DNA from: Cannabis sativa
Taxonomy: Eukaryota; Streptophyta; Magnoliopsida; Rosales; Cannabaceae
Length of the DNA stretch: 64,000 nt
Direction of reading: 5' to 3'
NCBI RefSeq assembly: GCF_029168945.1
Contig: NC_083604.1
Span: forward strand, 66,046,211-66,110,210
This document shows, piece after piece, positions 34,938 through 45,696 of the stretch. The notes beneath the pieces were generated by a model, which was not told where the DNA came from, ran no database searches, and was given only the letters and a program-made list of their open reading frames with translations. Position 1 is the stretch's first letter; every line of letters begins with the position of its first letter. A program made the translations under genes and the position numbers.

Positions 34938-36722
34938 TGTAAATAGCGCTTAGCTTAAATTTGGAAATTAGCAGATAATTAGGGTTTAATTATAGAAATT
35001 ATTTATTGATTTTAAATTATTAAATTATGATGATGTATTTAAATTCAGAATGCATTTTATATGTCATATGTAGAAATTTCATAATTTTGCATGTTTTGTG
35101 TCCGGCAACATTGGAATGCGGTGTTTGGCTATTAGAATTACATCCTAGTATTTTTAGTATAGCGGGGCGTTATAGTTAGACATTGAGAATGTCGGGATTA
35201 GTCGAGATTTTAGAATTTACCAAAATAACCCTAAGTGATTTGGATGACTTTTAGTGTGGGCAAGGGCATTATGGTCTTTTTGCCTAATGAGATTTTTGTC
35301 CTTTAGTGGACTTTAATGGAGTTTAATATTCTGATATTAGGTGTAATTTAATTAGATAAAGCCAAACCTTTTTATTCATTTTACATTAAAAATCAAAATA
35401 AAAGAAAAACCCACCTTTCTCTCTCCAATTCTCTTTCTCTCGAGCTCCCTAGAACAGCTAGGGTTTGAGGTTGTTCTTCATCAATTCAAGGAGGTTTTAG
35501 CAAGCTTTAAGTGTATCCAAGTCATGGTAAGGTTTCTAGCTTCTCATTCTTTGGTTTAAAGAGCTTTAAGTTGTGATTTTTGCATGAAATTGTAAGTTTA
35601 AGTCTGTAGTTATTGTTGTTGTTTAAGTTTGTTTCTGAAGTTAATTTGAGATTATCTAAGTTAGATTGATATGTTTTGGTGGCTGTTTGTGAGGTTTCTT
35701 CAAGGTTTGAGCTTAAGAGCTCAAACTTTGCTCTCACATGGTGAATCTTGAATCTGAGCATGTTAGGTGATTTTACTACTTGGGATATGTTCTTTATGGT
35801 CTAAATAACAGGTTTGGAAAGTTTGGTAGAGTTTGGGGTTGAATTGAAGTTGTAATGGAATTTTGAGTGATTCCTGCACTGAACCGGAGTTCCAGTTCAG
35901 AGGGACCTGTAGGAACCAAAATTCTGGTTGGTCCCCAGGAAACCCCGCAGAGCCAGAATTCTGGTTGGGGCAATTTTGGGAACCCTAGTTTTTTCCATTT
36001 TTGTGATGTTTAGGGTATTTCCATGTTGTTTATCGATAAGAAAACTTTTAGTTTCAAGTTTAAGTCCCCGGAAAGGGATTTAGCGTGTCACTTACCTATG
36101 TTATGATTGATGTGATTTAGGAGCCTGTAATTCGCCGAGCAATTGTTCCAGTCAGGTTGGCCGGCACATCTGAATTCGGAAACGAGGTAAGATTAGTATA
36201 ACGGTATGCATATGTATATACATGTTTAGTGTGCATGTTAGTAAGCCTGTTAGATTACATTAGATATGTATGTTGGCTTTTGTACTATCTGACAGTATCA
36301 CATTGGTACGCCTAGAGTATGACTAGCGTACCAAGTATAGGTTCATATTATGCTCGATAGTATTGTACATTTTGACAATATCACATCGGTACAGCTAGAG
36401 TATGACTAATGTACCAAGTATAGGCTGTTACCATGTCAAAAATACCGTCATACGAACGTTCTAGACTCAGTACCGTGCGGGTTACGGGGATAGGGTTATG
36501 ATTGGGGGTATGGGCATCTAACCACTATCCGGGTTATTGCTATGTTATTGTTTATGCTTTTCTTACTGAGTCTGTCGACTCACAGTGCTATTTCCATGTG
36601 TAGGTAAGGGCAAGGCTAAAGTTGAGGAGCCGTGAGTACGAGCAGGTAAAGATTGTACATGTCGGGGCGGTTAGGCCTGGAGCGTACGATCCTCGAGACT
36701 GTCCCCCTTAAACTTTCTTGTA
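34938..36722 (+). repeat. Gypsy-type LTR segment inserted in the LINE
   Basis: About 1.8 kb of noncoding sequence, starting tgtaaatagcgc, separates the thumb and zinc-binding parts of the LINE. It has a repeated motif built on cagaattctggttgg (about 35900-35975). It also has two copies of ggtacrsctagagtatgacta-type sequence (about 36303 and 36393) and the tail taggtaagggcaaggctaaag and catgtcggggcggttaggcctgg, phrases I associate with Gypsy (Tekay-like) LTRs. No clear target duplication; the right end may be truncated. Solo LTR status is inference. Confidence 0.55.
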
Positions 36723-37163
36723 AACCAATGGTGGTGGAAGATGATGTGGAATCAGCCAATTCCCTCAAAGATTAAACATTTCCTTTGGCATGTATACCAT
36801 GACACTCTTTCAACAAGACAGAATCTATATACAAAGAAATCTTTATCATCACTAGTTTATTTTTGTTGCCACTCACAGTGCTATTTCCATGTGTAGGTAA
36901 GAGCAAGGCTAAAGTTGAGGAGCCGTGAGTACGAGCAGGTAAAGATTGTACATGTCGGGGCGGTTAGGCCTGGAGCGTACGATCCTCGAGACTGTCCCCC
37001 TTAAACTTTCTTGTAAACCAATGGTGGTGGAAGATGATGTGGAATCAGCCAATTCCCTCAAAGATTAAACATTTCCTTTGGCATGTATACCATGACACTC
37101 TTTCAACAAGACAGAATCTATATACAAAGAAATCTTTATCATCACTAGTTTATTTTTGTTGCC
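36578..37163. repeat. 293-bp tandem duplication across the LTR/LINE junction
   Basis: 36578-36870 and 36871-37163 are adjacent direct copies; I see one difference (taagggc versus taagagc). Each contains the last part of the LTR-like segment and the following LINE piece (KIKHFLWH). The near identity shows the duplication is much younger than the LINE and the LTR insertion. Confidence 0.95.
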
Positions 37164-37837
37164 ACCACCAAGAAGAGACCCTGACACATGCTCTTTTTCT
37201 AGGTGCTTAACTATCCAGCGGGTATGAAAATTAACACTTTTTATACATTCATATCATTTGCATCAGCATTGAGTTTCATCACCTTTTAAAAAAGTTCAAT
37301 AGGTTAAGGATTACTTACAGCATTACCAAAGCAACAACACCCTCTTGACACAGGTCTCCATTCAACGTCACCTCTGCTCTCTCGTTGTGAGACACTAGCA
37401 CTATTCAATCAGTTAAAGCTTACCGTGGATGCAGCCCAAGACATAAAGAGAAACAAATGGGTTTTAATATGGTCATTCATAACGTTCACAACAAAGTGGT
37501 TGTGGCTTTGGCTACACCGTGGCAGAGAATCCATTCGCCTCAAATTATGGAAGCCCATTTCCTCCAGCATGCGCTTCATTGGTGTCACAATCACTCTACG
37601 AAACCTGGTCGTATTGCATCTAACTGTAAAATACTTGTTGATCACATATGTATCAGCTTGTCTCATACTTTTCATCTAAATAAGTTTGTCATTGAGATTC
37701 ATAGCTTGCTATTTTCTCTCCCTCAAGCTACTCTTAGTTGTATTCTTTAAGGGCCAAATGAAGTTAGTCATCATATGGCTAAGCACGCTTTATGACTAGA
37801 TCAGGCAGCTATTTGGACGAGGAACGAGAACCACATG
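36722..37837 (+). pseudogene. L1 C-terminal zinc-binding and RNase H region
   Basis: After the duplication, PSKIKHFLWHVYHDTLSTRQNL (about 37050-37115) and the CCHHQEET stretch (about 37158) match the zf-RVT region of plant L1. RNase H (RVT_3-like) starts near 37420 with VDAAQDIKRNK and continues as VVALATPWQ, SPQIMEAHFLQHALHW (about 37530-37580) and AKHAL (about 37780). The reading frame is mostly open from 37457 to 37750. The hAT MITE interrupts it at 37838. Confidence 0.8.
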
Positions 37838-38028
37838 CAGGCCGGCCCTGAAACAAAGTGGGCCATAGGGAAAAAAAATTTGGGCCCTTATGTTAGAAAA
37901 AATATGGTATTTTTTAAAATTAGTAAAAAAAATATATAATTTTAAAAGAGAAAAAAATAATTTTGGGCCCCTGGGCTGGGTGGGCCCTAGGCACAGGCCT
38001 AGCCCGACTATGCCCAGGGCCGGGCCTG
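37838..38028. mobile_element. hAT MITE, 191 bp
   Basis: A perfect 8-bp duplication ACCACATG lies on both sides (37830-37837 and 38029-38036). Terminal inverted repeats are caggccggccctg at the left and caggcccggccctgggcat (inverted) at the right. The interior is AT-rich with tttgggccc motifs. It interrupts the LINE RNase H tail. Confidence 0.93.
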
Positions 38029-38218
38029 ACCACATGTTAAACTATATCATGTATTCTACTTGATTTTATTGATGGATACACTTCTTCTCTTAAAAACAAA
38101 AGAAAGTTTGTGTCATTTTTTAATTCAATGATTGGATTTTGAGAAGCAGGTATCCAAAATATTAAAAAGAAAAATACACATATTTTGGATGTAACCGTAG
38201 AAAAAAAAAAAAAAAAAG

Positions 38219-39438
38219 ATATTAGCTATAAAATTACTTGAACTTTATGTCTTTTTACACTTAACCTCAAAAACCAAAATTTTAAGGACAAAACTATCTA
38301 AACCTCACTTCTGTTATGTTTTTTACCCCTCAATTCAAAAATCTCAGTTAAGTGCCACAGTGGATGGCTGAAGTATATACTAAAGTACATGTGGCAGAAT
38401 TTGAGTAGTGCACATAATATTAAAATAAAAATATATTATTTTATTGTTTCTTTTCTTTTCTTTTCTTTCATTCTTTCTTTTTTTCTTCTTCTGAAAATAC
38501 TAAAGAACCACCCCAAAATCATCTCCATAACCCCGCCTCCCCCAAAAAAAAAAAAAACAGAACAACCACCACTATCACTATCCACCACAATTACCACACA
38601 CCACCAAGCCACTACCATTATCACCACTAATATTTCTCTAAAATAATAGTAAAAAACAAGACATCTAGATCTAAAAAAAATAAAATAAAAACCCAACAAC
38701 TCCTTGCGTCACCTGAAGTTTCAGATGGCTCAATCAGAGTCGTGGTACCTCGGCTCCAGTGAGATCCACTACGAAGAGAAAGAAATAGAGGGTATGTGAG
38801 AGAGAGAGAGAGAGAGAGAGAGAGGACAAACGACTCAATCAAAGTTGTGTGGAGTTTCGACTCTGATGAGGTCCACCACGAAGAAAGGGGGTCGGAGGCA
38901 TGCTTCGCACCTGCTCCACAGCTCTGGCGAGGTCTACCACGAAGAGAGGGGGTTGGAGGGGTTTCGCTGGGTTCATCATAGAGTTTTGGGGCTCGTCACT
39001 TGAAGTTCGAGTCTCGCGGAAGATGAAGAAGGAACACGGGAGGGGGGCGTCTGGTAGTATCGTAGAAGGAAGAGGAGGAACACGGGAGAGGGGGCGTCTG
39101 TTCCAGTCGCAGCAAAAAGATGAAGGAGAAGGAGAAATAGAAAAAGAAGGAAAATAAAAAAATTAAAATTTATTGATTTAATTATTTTTTTTATTTTATA
39201 ATTTTGAAATTATTTTTTAAAATAATGAAACAATTAAAATTAAGTAGATCACTAAAATTTTGTCACATGTACACTTGTGTACACGTGGATAATGTACCAT
39301 GACACTTAACTGCAATTTTTGGATAGAAATGTAAAGAGCAACAATGAATGCGAGATTGGTAAGATTTTCGCTCAAAATTTTAATTTTTGTAATTAAGTGT
39401 TAAAAAACATAAAATTTTAATACTTTTACCGCTAATAT
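38219..39438. mobile_element. Non-autonomous MULE-type element with long inverted repeats
   Basis: The left end (tattagctataaaattacttgaac onward) and the inverted right end (tattagcggtaaaagtatt onward) align over roughly 190 bp. They share ttttatgt/tttacacttaa, caaaaa-aaaattt, gcagttaagtgycac and agtacatgtg-cag-type motifs. Between them is a GC-richer block (38690-39150) with three gaggtccaccacgaag-type repeats and a GA microsatellite. It has no transposase. Long inverted repeats around gene-like sequence suggest a Pack-MULE. The target duplication is unresolved because of A-rich flanks and the Helitron at the right end. Confidence 0.65.
38797..38825. repeat. (GA)n microsatellite
   Basis: About 14 uninterrupted ga units inside the MULE-type element. 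Confidence 0.95.
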
Positions 39439-41255
39439 ATCTATTCTATATAAAGTGTGTCTATATAACCGAATTCTTGGTTTATGAGAAATTCGTGGGT
39501 GACTTTTTATTTATATTTAATAAAATAATAAAATATTATTTATATATAATAAAATAATAAAATAAAAATAAAACAAATCTCATTTAAACTGATAACTATT
39601 ATTGTTAATTAATTAAAAAAAGCTATCAATATATCAATCTATACATATTAGTTAATAATTCTAACCTAAAAATAAAATACGTGTATCCTATTTTTTTTTC
39701 TCTATTAATTTTTAGTTATATTTTATTTTATAAATTAATTTAAACCTATAAACCTATCTATTATTTATTTTGAAAAAAAAAATATCTATGCCAAAATTAT
39801 ATTAAATATGTGTATATCAATTCCAACCTAAAAATAAAATACGTGTATCAATATTTTAATTAAAGAATATTTATATATATATTTATCAACTCAAACTCAA
39901 ACTCATAACATAGTACCTCTAAACTATCAATTATAATTTTTCTTTATATTTTTCTTCACTCTTCGTATTGTCTTTCTCAATTTCTTTTCTTAATATTACT
40001 TTGTAAGTAATTTTCTCAATTTTCTTTCTTAATATTACTTATCTATTGAGAAAATATTTTTGTAACTATTACTAGATTTATTATATATTTGATTAATTAT
40101 GTAATATATTTTTGTATTGTTATGTATTAAATCAATTAATTGTATGTTTGCATAACTATTTTTAAATGATTCAGTATGAATTATATTTTGAATATTTGCA
40201 ATCTTCTTGTGTGTTTTGATTATATGATTTATTTTTTTGTTTTTCTAATGACATTTTTCTTATGAATAATAAAACATAAATATTTTATTTTGTAGGTGAT
40301 TCATACATCAAAAATAAAGAAAATTTAATAAGTAGAGGTACACTCTTAATAAGATTGCTTTGTTTTCATAGTTGTGATATATGAATTGCAAACTAATTGT
40401 TTTTCTTTTTATTTAATTAATTTTTTATATGTATTTTATGCTAACCTATGGCCAATAGATTATTAAACTAAATTTAGTAGAATATTTTATATATTATTTT
40501 ATTATTATTTATGTAACATAAATTTATATTTTGATTTAAATTATTATACTAAAATAATTCACACTATTTTGCCAAAGTTATTTAAATTTGTTCAAAATAT
40601 AAGTCTATTAAAAATTAGTTAAAATTACCAATATCAATCTCCGTATAACTCTAAAAAAAAAGTGACCACCTTTCTATGCATAAATATAGATTGATTAAAA
40701 TAAAATTGCTACACTTAAATGTGTACAATTCAAATTAAGATATAAATTATTTAAGGTATATGAAAGAATTTTTTTTTTCCCAATTAGTTAATATATCAAG
40801 GATTTTTTTCAATTACTTAATGTTTTAGTTAAGTTATATATCTGTGCCTTATTTTTAATGTACTCACATCCTTTTAGATTTTAGATAGTATGGAACAAAA
40901 TAAGTTTAACAAAATTATATATATTTTCAAAATAGGCAAGGCATAGTTTTAAGATTTTTTTTTTCTTAAACGAAACAGATTTTTGTTAAAATAATTTATA
41001 TTTCAATTAATTAATTTCATTTTTTTTTTTTTGCAATTAGATTTTTACTTTCAATATTTAAATTTAAAATTTAGTTAATTTTTAAGTACTCTTTCTCATG
41101 TATTTAAGTTTTATAATTAAGAAATAAAAAATAAAAATATCTCAACTAACTATTTCTAAACCTTGATTTATATATGTTTTTGATTATTTGAATCTATTTT
41201 GATTAGTTTTGATCTAATTTAGTATTTTTTGTTTGATCTACAATTTTTTTTTCTG

Positions 41256-41455
41256 TTTTTTTTTTTTTTTGAAAGAAAGTGGATATATTCTATTAAGCCT
41301 AAAAGGTTTCAAGATACAAAGAGGAGCTCAAAATAGATGAAACAACAAAATCCAAAAAGAATCACGGTCACCCGATACCAGACTCATCTAAAACTAGCAC
41401 CCTCTTTGCAAGAGAGTGAACAATGGTATTCAAAGACCTATTACAAGGAGAAAAA
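41256..41455 (-). mobile_element. L1 LINE 3' tail, 5'-truncated
   Basis: The minus strand encodes NTIVHSLAKRVLVLDESGI and then runs through a short 3' untranslated region into a poly(A), seen as T15 on the plus strand at about 41257-41271. This matches the end of plant L1 RNase H. It lies inside the Helitron. No target duplication could be fixed. Confidence 0.65.
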
Positions 41456-41573
41456 AAAGATAAACTATAATGGTCATTGTCAATATTGACTTGGTTGTTT
41501 TTATTTATATTTATAAATTTTCCATCCATAATGGTAAGTATTTTTTTTCACATTTAGGTAATGGTTAATTTTT

Positions 41574-41682
41574 TTTTTTTTATTTAAGCGTTTATATATC
41601 ACATCAGCATAACCTAGGACTCGAACCCAGGACCTCCAATACACACGCACCCCCTATGGCCACTTGAGCTAGCCTCAAGTGG
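41574..41682 (-). mobile_element. tRNA-derived SINE
   Basis: On the minus strand there is an A box (tagctcaagtgg) and about 35 bp later a B box (gggttcgagtcc). These are the internal RNA polymerase III promoter of tRNA-derived SINEs. The element ends in a poly(A), seen as plus-strand Ts at 41571-41580. It is flanked by a direct duplication of about 20 bp, ttaggtaatggttaattttt (41554 onward and 41683 onward), as expected for LINE-driven insertion. Confidence 0.85.
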
Positions 41683-42710
41683 TTAGGTAATGGTTAATTT
41701 TTACATCAACTAAGGTGTAGTAAACACATTACAAAAGATTACTAACAAGATAAAAGTAATATCTAAATGAATGAGAGAGATTATTTAATATTTTTTTAGT
41801 CATGTGTATTTTGACTTTTCTCTTATTAATTTGACATATTAATTAATTGTTTTTTTTAAATGATGTTAATTAATAGTTTTAGTTTATCATTTTGTAAATA
41901 TAGGTGGGGTTAACCCGTTTATCCACTTAATTACTTTTATATTATTAAAAAATATATATATAAAATTAGTACGTTAAAATTTGATACAATTTTATTACTT
42001 AGTTATTATTAAATAATAAAAAAAATTATTTTATATATATAATATTATATATTGTTCTCATGTGATATTATTTAAACCATAAATTTACTATCCTATTTTG
42101 AATTTAATTAAAACCAATAAAATATATATACCTAATCTTGTACGTTCTCATTTTTTCTAATTTTTTTTTATTAAAGTTAATTATTTTAAATAAATAAAAA
42201 TTCATAATAAAAATCTAATTTTTAAATTTCCTCTATTACTATACTATTTTGAATTTAATTAACAACAATAAAATATGTACGTATATTTTTCATTTTTTAA
42301 TATAAATTTTCTATATACATATATATTTATACAAAAAAAAAATAAAGATAAAAAATAGTAGTGAAGAGATCCAAAAAATTTCACATAAGCTTCAAACACA
42401 CTCTAAAAAAAGTATCATTTATAATTCTATGTGTAACTAATTTATTTGTTTATTTGGATGATTTTAGTCTATATATCTCAAATTATACTTTTTAATTTTT
42501 ATAATTCGGCTATAGTAAGTAAGAATATTTGGGTTGATGTAATCATAACAGTATATATATAGCTTTATTAGTTGAGCATGAATTGTCCATTTGATTTTGT
42601 TTTAAGTTTAGATTTTACAATTGTATTTGAATACTTAGCTATATATATGTGGATCTTGAGTTTATCGGGTTAATTTGTTGAAAATATATGTTTACTGATT
42701 TGCTCAAAAT

Positions 42711-42778
42711 AAATATACATAAACACATATATTTTGTTGAATCCAAATATACATAAACACATATATTTTGTTGAATCT
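42711..42778. repeat. 34-bp tandem repeat, two copies
   Basis: aaatatacataaacacatat plus attttgttgaatc occurs twice back to back inside the Helitron. Confidence 0.9.
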
Positions 42779-43230
42779 ATCATGGAGTGCTATGAGATTG
42801 ATGAGAGACTTCAAGAGAAGAATGATATTAAGATAAATTTGGAGAGCATTGCTTTGTTATAATATTATTTGGAAGCTATTATATTTCTTGTTTTTTATAT
42901 TCTTTCTTTCATATGTCCAGTTATATGTCTGCTACCCTTATTCTTTATAATTTTATTATTACCGGCTCGAGTTAAGTGTCCATATAGTAAGTGTGTAGCA
43001 TTATTATTTTTTAAATATATTTCAAGCTAATCTCCATTCTCCTCTTCTCTTTCTGCAAATTTTAAATTTGACTTTTCACTATTGATTTTCAAATAACCCC
43101 ACACACTAATTAAAATTAGTTTTTAAATCATTTTAAATTATATGATTATTTATTGAATCTTTCTTAATTAAATTATAGAACACATAACATAAAACTAAAT
43201 ATACGTGCCTTGCACGTAACTTTCTTCTAG

Positions 43231-44681
43231 TATATATATATATAAAAAAAAAGAAACAATAAATAAAACCTCCTGGATGTTACTTAACATTATCACAGTT
43301 TAATATTAAGTAAATTTTCAATATGCATCTCTGTAAATACACAATTGTATTGTGTACTATACAAAAGAGAGATGAGAAGAGACACCAATAGAGTTTGGTT
43401 CAGAGTTGAAACATTAAAAGCGCACGTATGTTACTTTTTATTTTAATTTGATCTGTAAAGATAGAGAAGAGAAAAAAAAGGAGATGTGATGGGCTTTTCT
43501 CATAACATTATTTGTGTCTATGCATTGTTTGGTAACTCAAAAGCTGGGCTGTGAAATCTTAATTGAATTGAATTGAGGTCATGAGATGAGTGAGTGAGTG
43601 ATGACCCCAGTTCTCCCAACACCACACTGTTTAACTGTCAACAGCTTTACAGCCAGGGGCGCGTCCTTATCACGCTCTTCAATTCTCGGCTGTGTTATCC
43701 CATTCGGCCATTCCTCCCTCCCCATCTTATCAGTTTTTTTTCATTTTCTTTTTTTTTTTTAAAAAAAAATATAAGAGTTTTGTTGGTTTGTGTTTTGAGA
43801 GACAGATGAATAATTAAATGGGTTTGGGTTGACGCCAAAAAGCGCGTCACACATGTCGGAGAAGAGCGCACGTAGGCAGCTCGCTGCCTTAAATGCCGAC
43901 AATTTAATTTTTCCTAAGTAATTCCGTGCCCTTGTCCACACAAACACAACACACACAACTCTCTCTCTCTCTTTTCACTCCCTAAGAACGAACCTCAACC
44001 CCACCCAACCAAAAGCTTCTCTTCACTGATTGGAGTGATCCACCGCGACACCTCACGCGCCGCCTTGTTATTATCTTTCTCTCCTCTCAATTTGTTTAAT
44101 AATTCAAGTATAAAAACATGGGTTCCACACACCGCCAGTTCGTTTCAGGTTTCAGGTACGGGAATGCGTGCAAAGAGAAAGACACATATCCGGATACCTG
44201 ACCCGCAAGGTTTCGGTGCAGTCTCATCGTTGTTTTACGCGCTTCATTTAGCGCGTGGATTGTTGTTTTTATTTGTTTTTTCGCTAAATGAAAAGAAAAT
44301 TATGTTACATGTTTTATTACATTATTATAATAATAATAATATATTGCTTGCTTGACTACTTGTTGGTGAGCTTTGCAGGTCATAGTCGTACCATCACTCA
44401 CGTCCTCACGCGACTACTGGCAATTTCTTTAATACATAAATTCAGTTTTAATTAATTATTCTTTTTATTTATTTTTTTTAAGTTTTACCGCGCAGTAAGA
44501 GTGTGACAAAGATTTGGAATTGGAATTTGGAAGAAGTTAAAAATGACCGGGTGAACCGGTTACCAATAACGGTGTTGGTAGGATTCAGAAAACGGGAAAG
44601 TATATGAAGGGGTTTGAGGGACGACAGCTCTTTTCTGCAGAGAAGCTAAACCCAAAAAATTAAAAATAATAATAATTTTTT
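43231..44681. other. Upstream region of the ZF-HD gene
   Basis: About 1.4 kb without a gene. 43231-43440 is AT-rich. From about 43570 it is more mixed in composition, with GC-richer patches (43655-43720, 43830-43900 with two gcgcgtca/gagcgcacg motifs, 44035-44240) and a ctctctctctc run at 43959-43971. The composition change suggests promoter or long 5' leader sequence of the downstream gene. Short open frames here show no recognisable protein. Confidence 0.5.
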
Positions 44682-44694
44682 TATATATATAAAA
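44682..44694 (+). promoter_or_regulatory. TATA-like element of the ZF-HD gene
   Basis: tatatatataaaa is followed about 30 bp later by a pyrimidine-rich stretch (44724-44805: ctctctgtctcc, tcttctcttct, ttctcttttcttttc), the usual look of a plant transcription start and leader. The start codon is 220 bp downstream. Confidence 0.5.
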
Positions 44695-44913
44695 AAACCT
44701 AAACTAAATTAAATTGATGACCACACTCTCTGTCTCCTTTTATCTTCTCTTCTGAAACTATACCCAAATTCTCTTTTCTTTTCTATCTATCACTTTTTTT
44801 TTCTTAGCTAAGTGCTCCAGCTTAGTTAATATATAAGTTGGTTGTGAGTATTTTTCCATTTTTCAATTAATTTAGCTTTGGATTTTTGAAGTGGTGGGGT
44901 AGTTTGTCGATCA

Positions 44914-45696
44914 ATGGAGTTTGAAGATCAAGAAGAACACGATGAGGAGATGGAGATGGCAGCGAGCTACGACTCGTTGGGTAACTCGGGATCAGGGCGA
45001 GTCAAAATGCCGAGTTCGGGCGGAGTAGCAACAGCAGCAGCAGGAGCCGGTGAAGGAGTGATGTCTCAGTCGGCGAGCCAGCCGAGGAAGCCGAGGTACA
45101 GAGAGTGCCAAAAGAACCACGCCGTGGGTATGGGCGGTTACGCACTCGACGGCTGTGGCGAGTTCCTAGCAGCCGGCGCCGAAGGCTCACTGGACGGGCT
45201 AAAATGCGCCGCGTGCAGCTGCCACCGCAACTTCCACCGCAAGGAGACCGATTCCGGCGGAATAACGGCAGACCCATACGGTGGTCCCCTCGTGCCCCAC
45301 CACTACCCACATCCACAATTGTCGCCTTACTACCGTACGCCCACCGGGTACCTCCACGTGGCGCCACACCATAGGCCGCTGGCTCTACCTTCTACATCTG
45401 GCGGAGGAGCAGGCAGTCACAGCCGTGAAGACCAGGAGGACGTTTCGAACCCGAGCGGAGGAGGGGGAAGCGGGTTCGGATTCGGGTCTGGGTCGTCCAG
45501 TAAAAAGCGCTTTCGGACCAAGTTCAGCCAGGAACAGAAGGATAGGATGTTGGCATTAGCAGAGAGGTTGGGTTGGAGGATTCAGAAGCAAGATGAGGCG
45601 GTGGTTCAGCAGTTCTGTAACGAGACCGGAGTGCGGCGTCAGGTGCTCAAGGTTTGGATGCATAACAACAAGCACACTCTTGGTAAGAAACCCTAG
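44914..45696 (+). CDS. ZF-HD (zinc-finger homeodomain) transcription factor, 260 aa
   Basis: A plant-specific nuclear regulator that dimerises through its zinc finger and binds DNA through its homeodomain. The acidic N-terminus (residues 2-15) starts [12 protein letters not shown], as in the ZHD1/ZHD2-like group. The ZF-HD dimerisation domain spans 61-111: C65, H69, C81, C98, C101, C103, H104 and H108 in [16 protein letters not shown] and [15 protein letters not shown] Gly/Ser-rich linker lies at 182-196. The homeodomain runs from 197 to 258 (KKRFRTKF, then the recognition helix [14 protein letters not shown]). The protein ends three residues after HTLG, shorter than relatives with Pro-rich tails. 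It is a single exon, as usual for the family. GC content is far above the flanks. Start 44914 gives the family-like N-terminus. Which ZHD member it is cannot be settled here. Confidence 0.97.
   Translation: MEFEDQEEHDEEMEMAASYDSLGNSGSGRVKMPSSGGVATAAAGAGEGVMSQSASQPRKPRYRECQKNHAVGMGGYALDGCGEFLAAGAEGSLDGLKCAACSCHRNFHRKETDSGGITADPYGGPLVPHHYPHPQLSPYYRTPTGYLHVAPHHRPLALPSTSGGGAGSHSREDQEDVSNPSGGGGSGFGFGSGSSSKKRFRTKFSQEQKDRMLALAERLGWRIQKQDEAVVQQFCNETGVRRQVLKVWMHNNKHTLGKKP

Larger units (their letters stand above)
31643..38095 (+). mobile_element. L1-type LINE, decayed and interrupted
   Basis: Plus-strand non-LTR element with ORF1 zinc knuckle (about 31740-31800), endonuclease (about 32590-33130), reverse transcriptase (about 33480-34935), a zinc-binding segment (about 36722-37200) and RNase H (about 37420-37837), ending near 38095 in an A-rich tail. 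It is split by an LTR-like segment (34938-36722), contains a 293-bp tandem duplication and carries a 191-bp hAT MITE. The left limit is uncertain because it abuts the older repeat around the hAT element. Confidence 0.85.
39440..43230 (+). mobile_element. Non-autonomous Helitron, 3.8 kb
   Basis: It begins TCTATTCTATATAAAG after an A (39439) and ends CTAG before a T (43231), the A^T insertion rule of Helitrons. A perfect 7-bp stem with a 3-base loop (tacgtgc-ctt-gcacgta, 43202-43218) lies 8 bases before CTAG. No Rep/helicase frame is present. The interior is AT-rich and holds a SINE, an L1 tail and a 34-bp tandem repeat. It inserted at the right end of the MULE-type element. Confidence 0.85.

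Noticed and set aside
38389..38699. Overlapping frames of 85-87 codons on both strands
   Set aside because: Low-complexity T/C-rich sequence inside the MULE-type element with no domain.
41574..41682. Possible tRNA gene from A and B boxes
   Set aside because: No cloverleaf; a poly(A) tail and a duplication of about 20 bp show a SINE.
45002..45374. Open frames of 89-121 codons on both strands overlapping the ZF-HD gene
   Set aside because: Shadow frames caused by the GC-rich coding sequence; the composition is low-complexity Arg/Leu/Pro and they overlap a clear gene.
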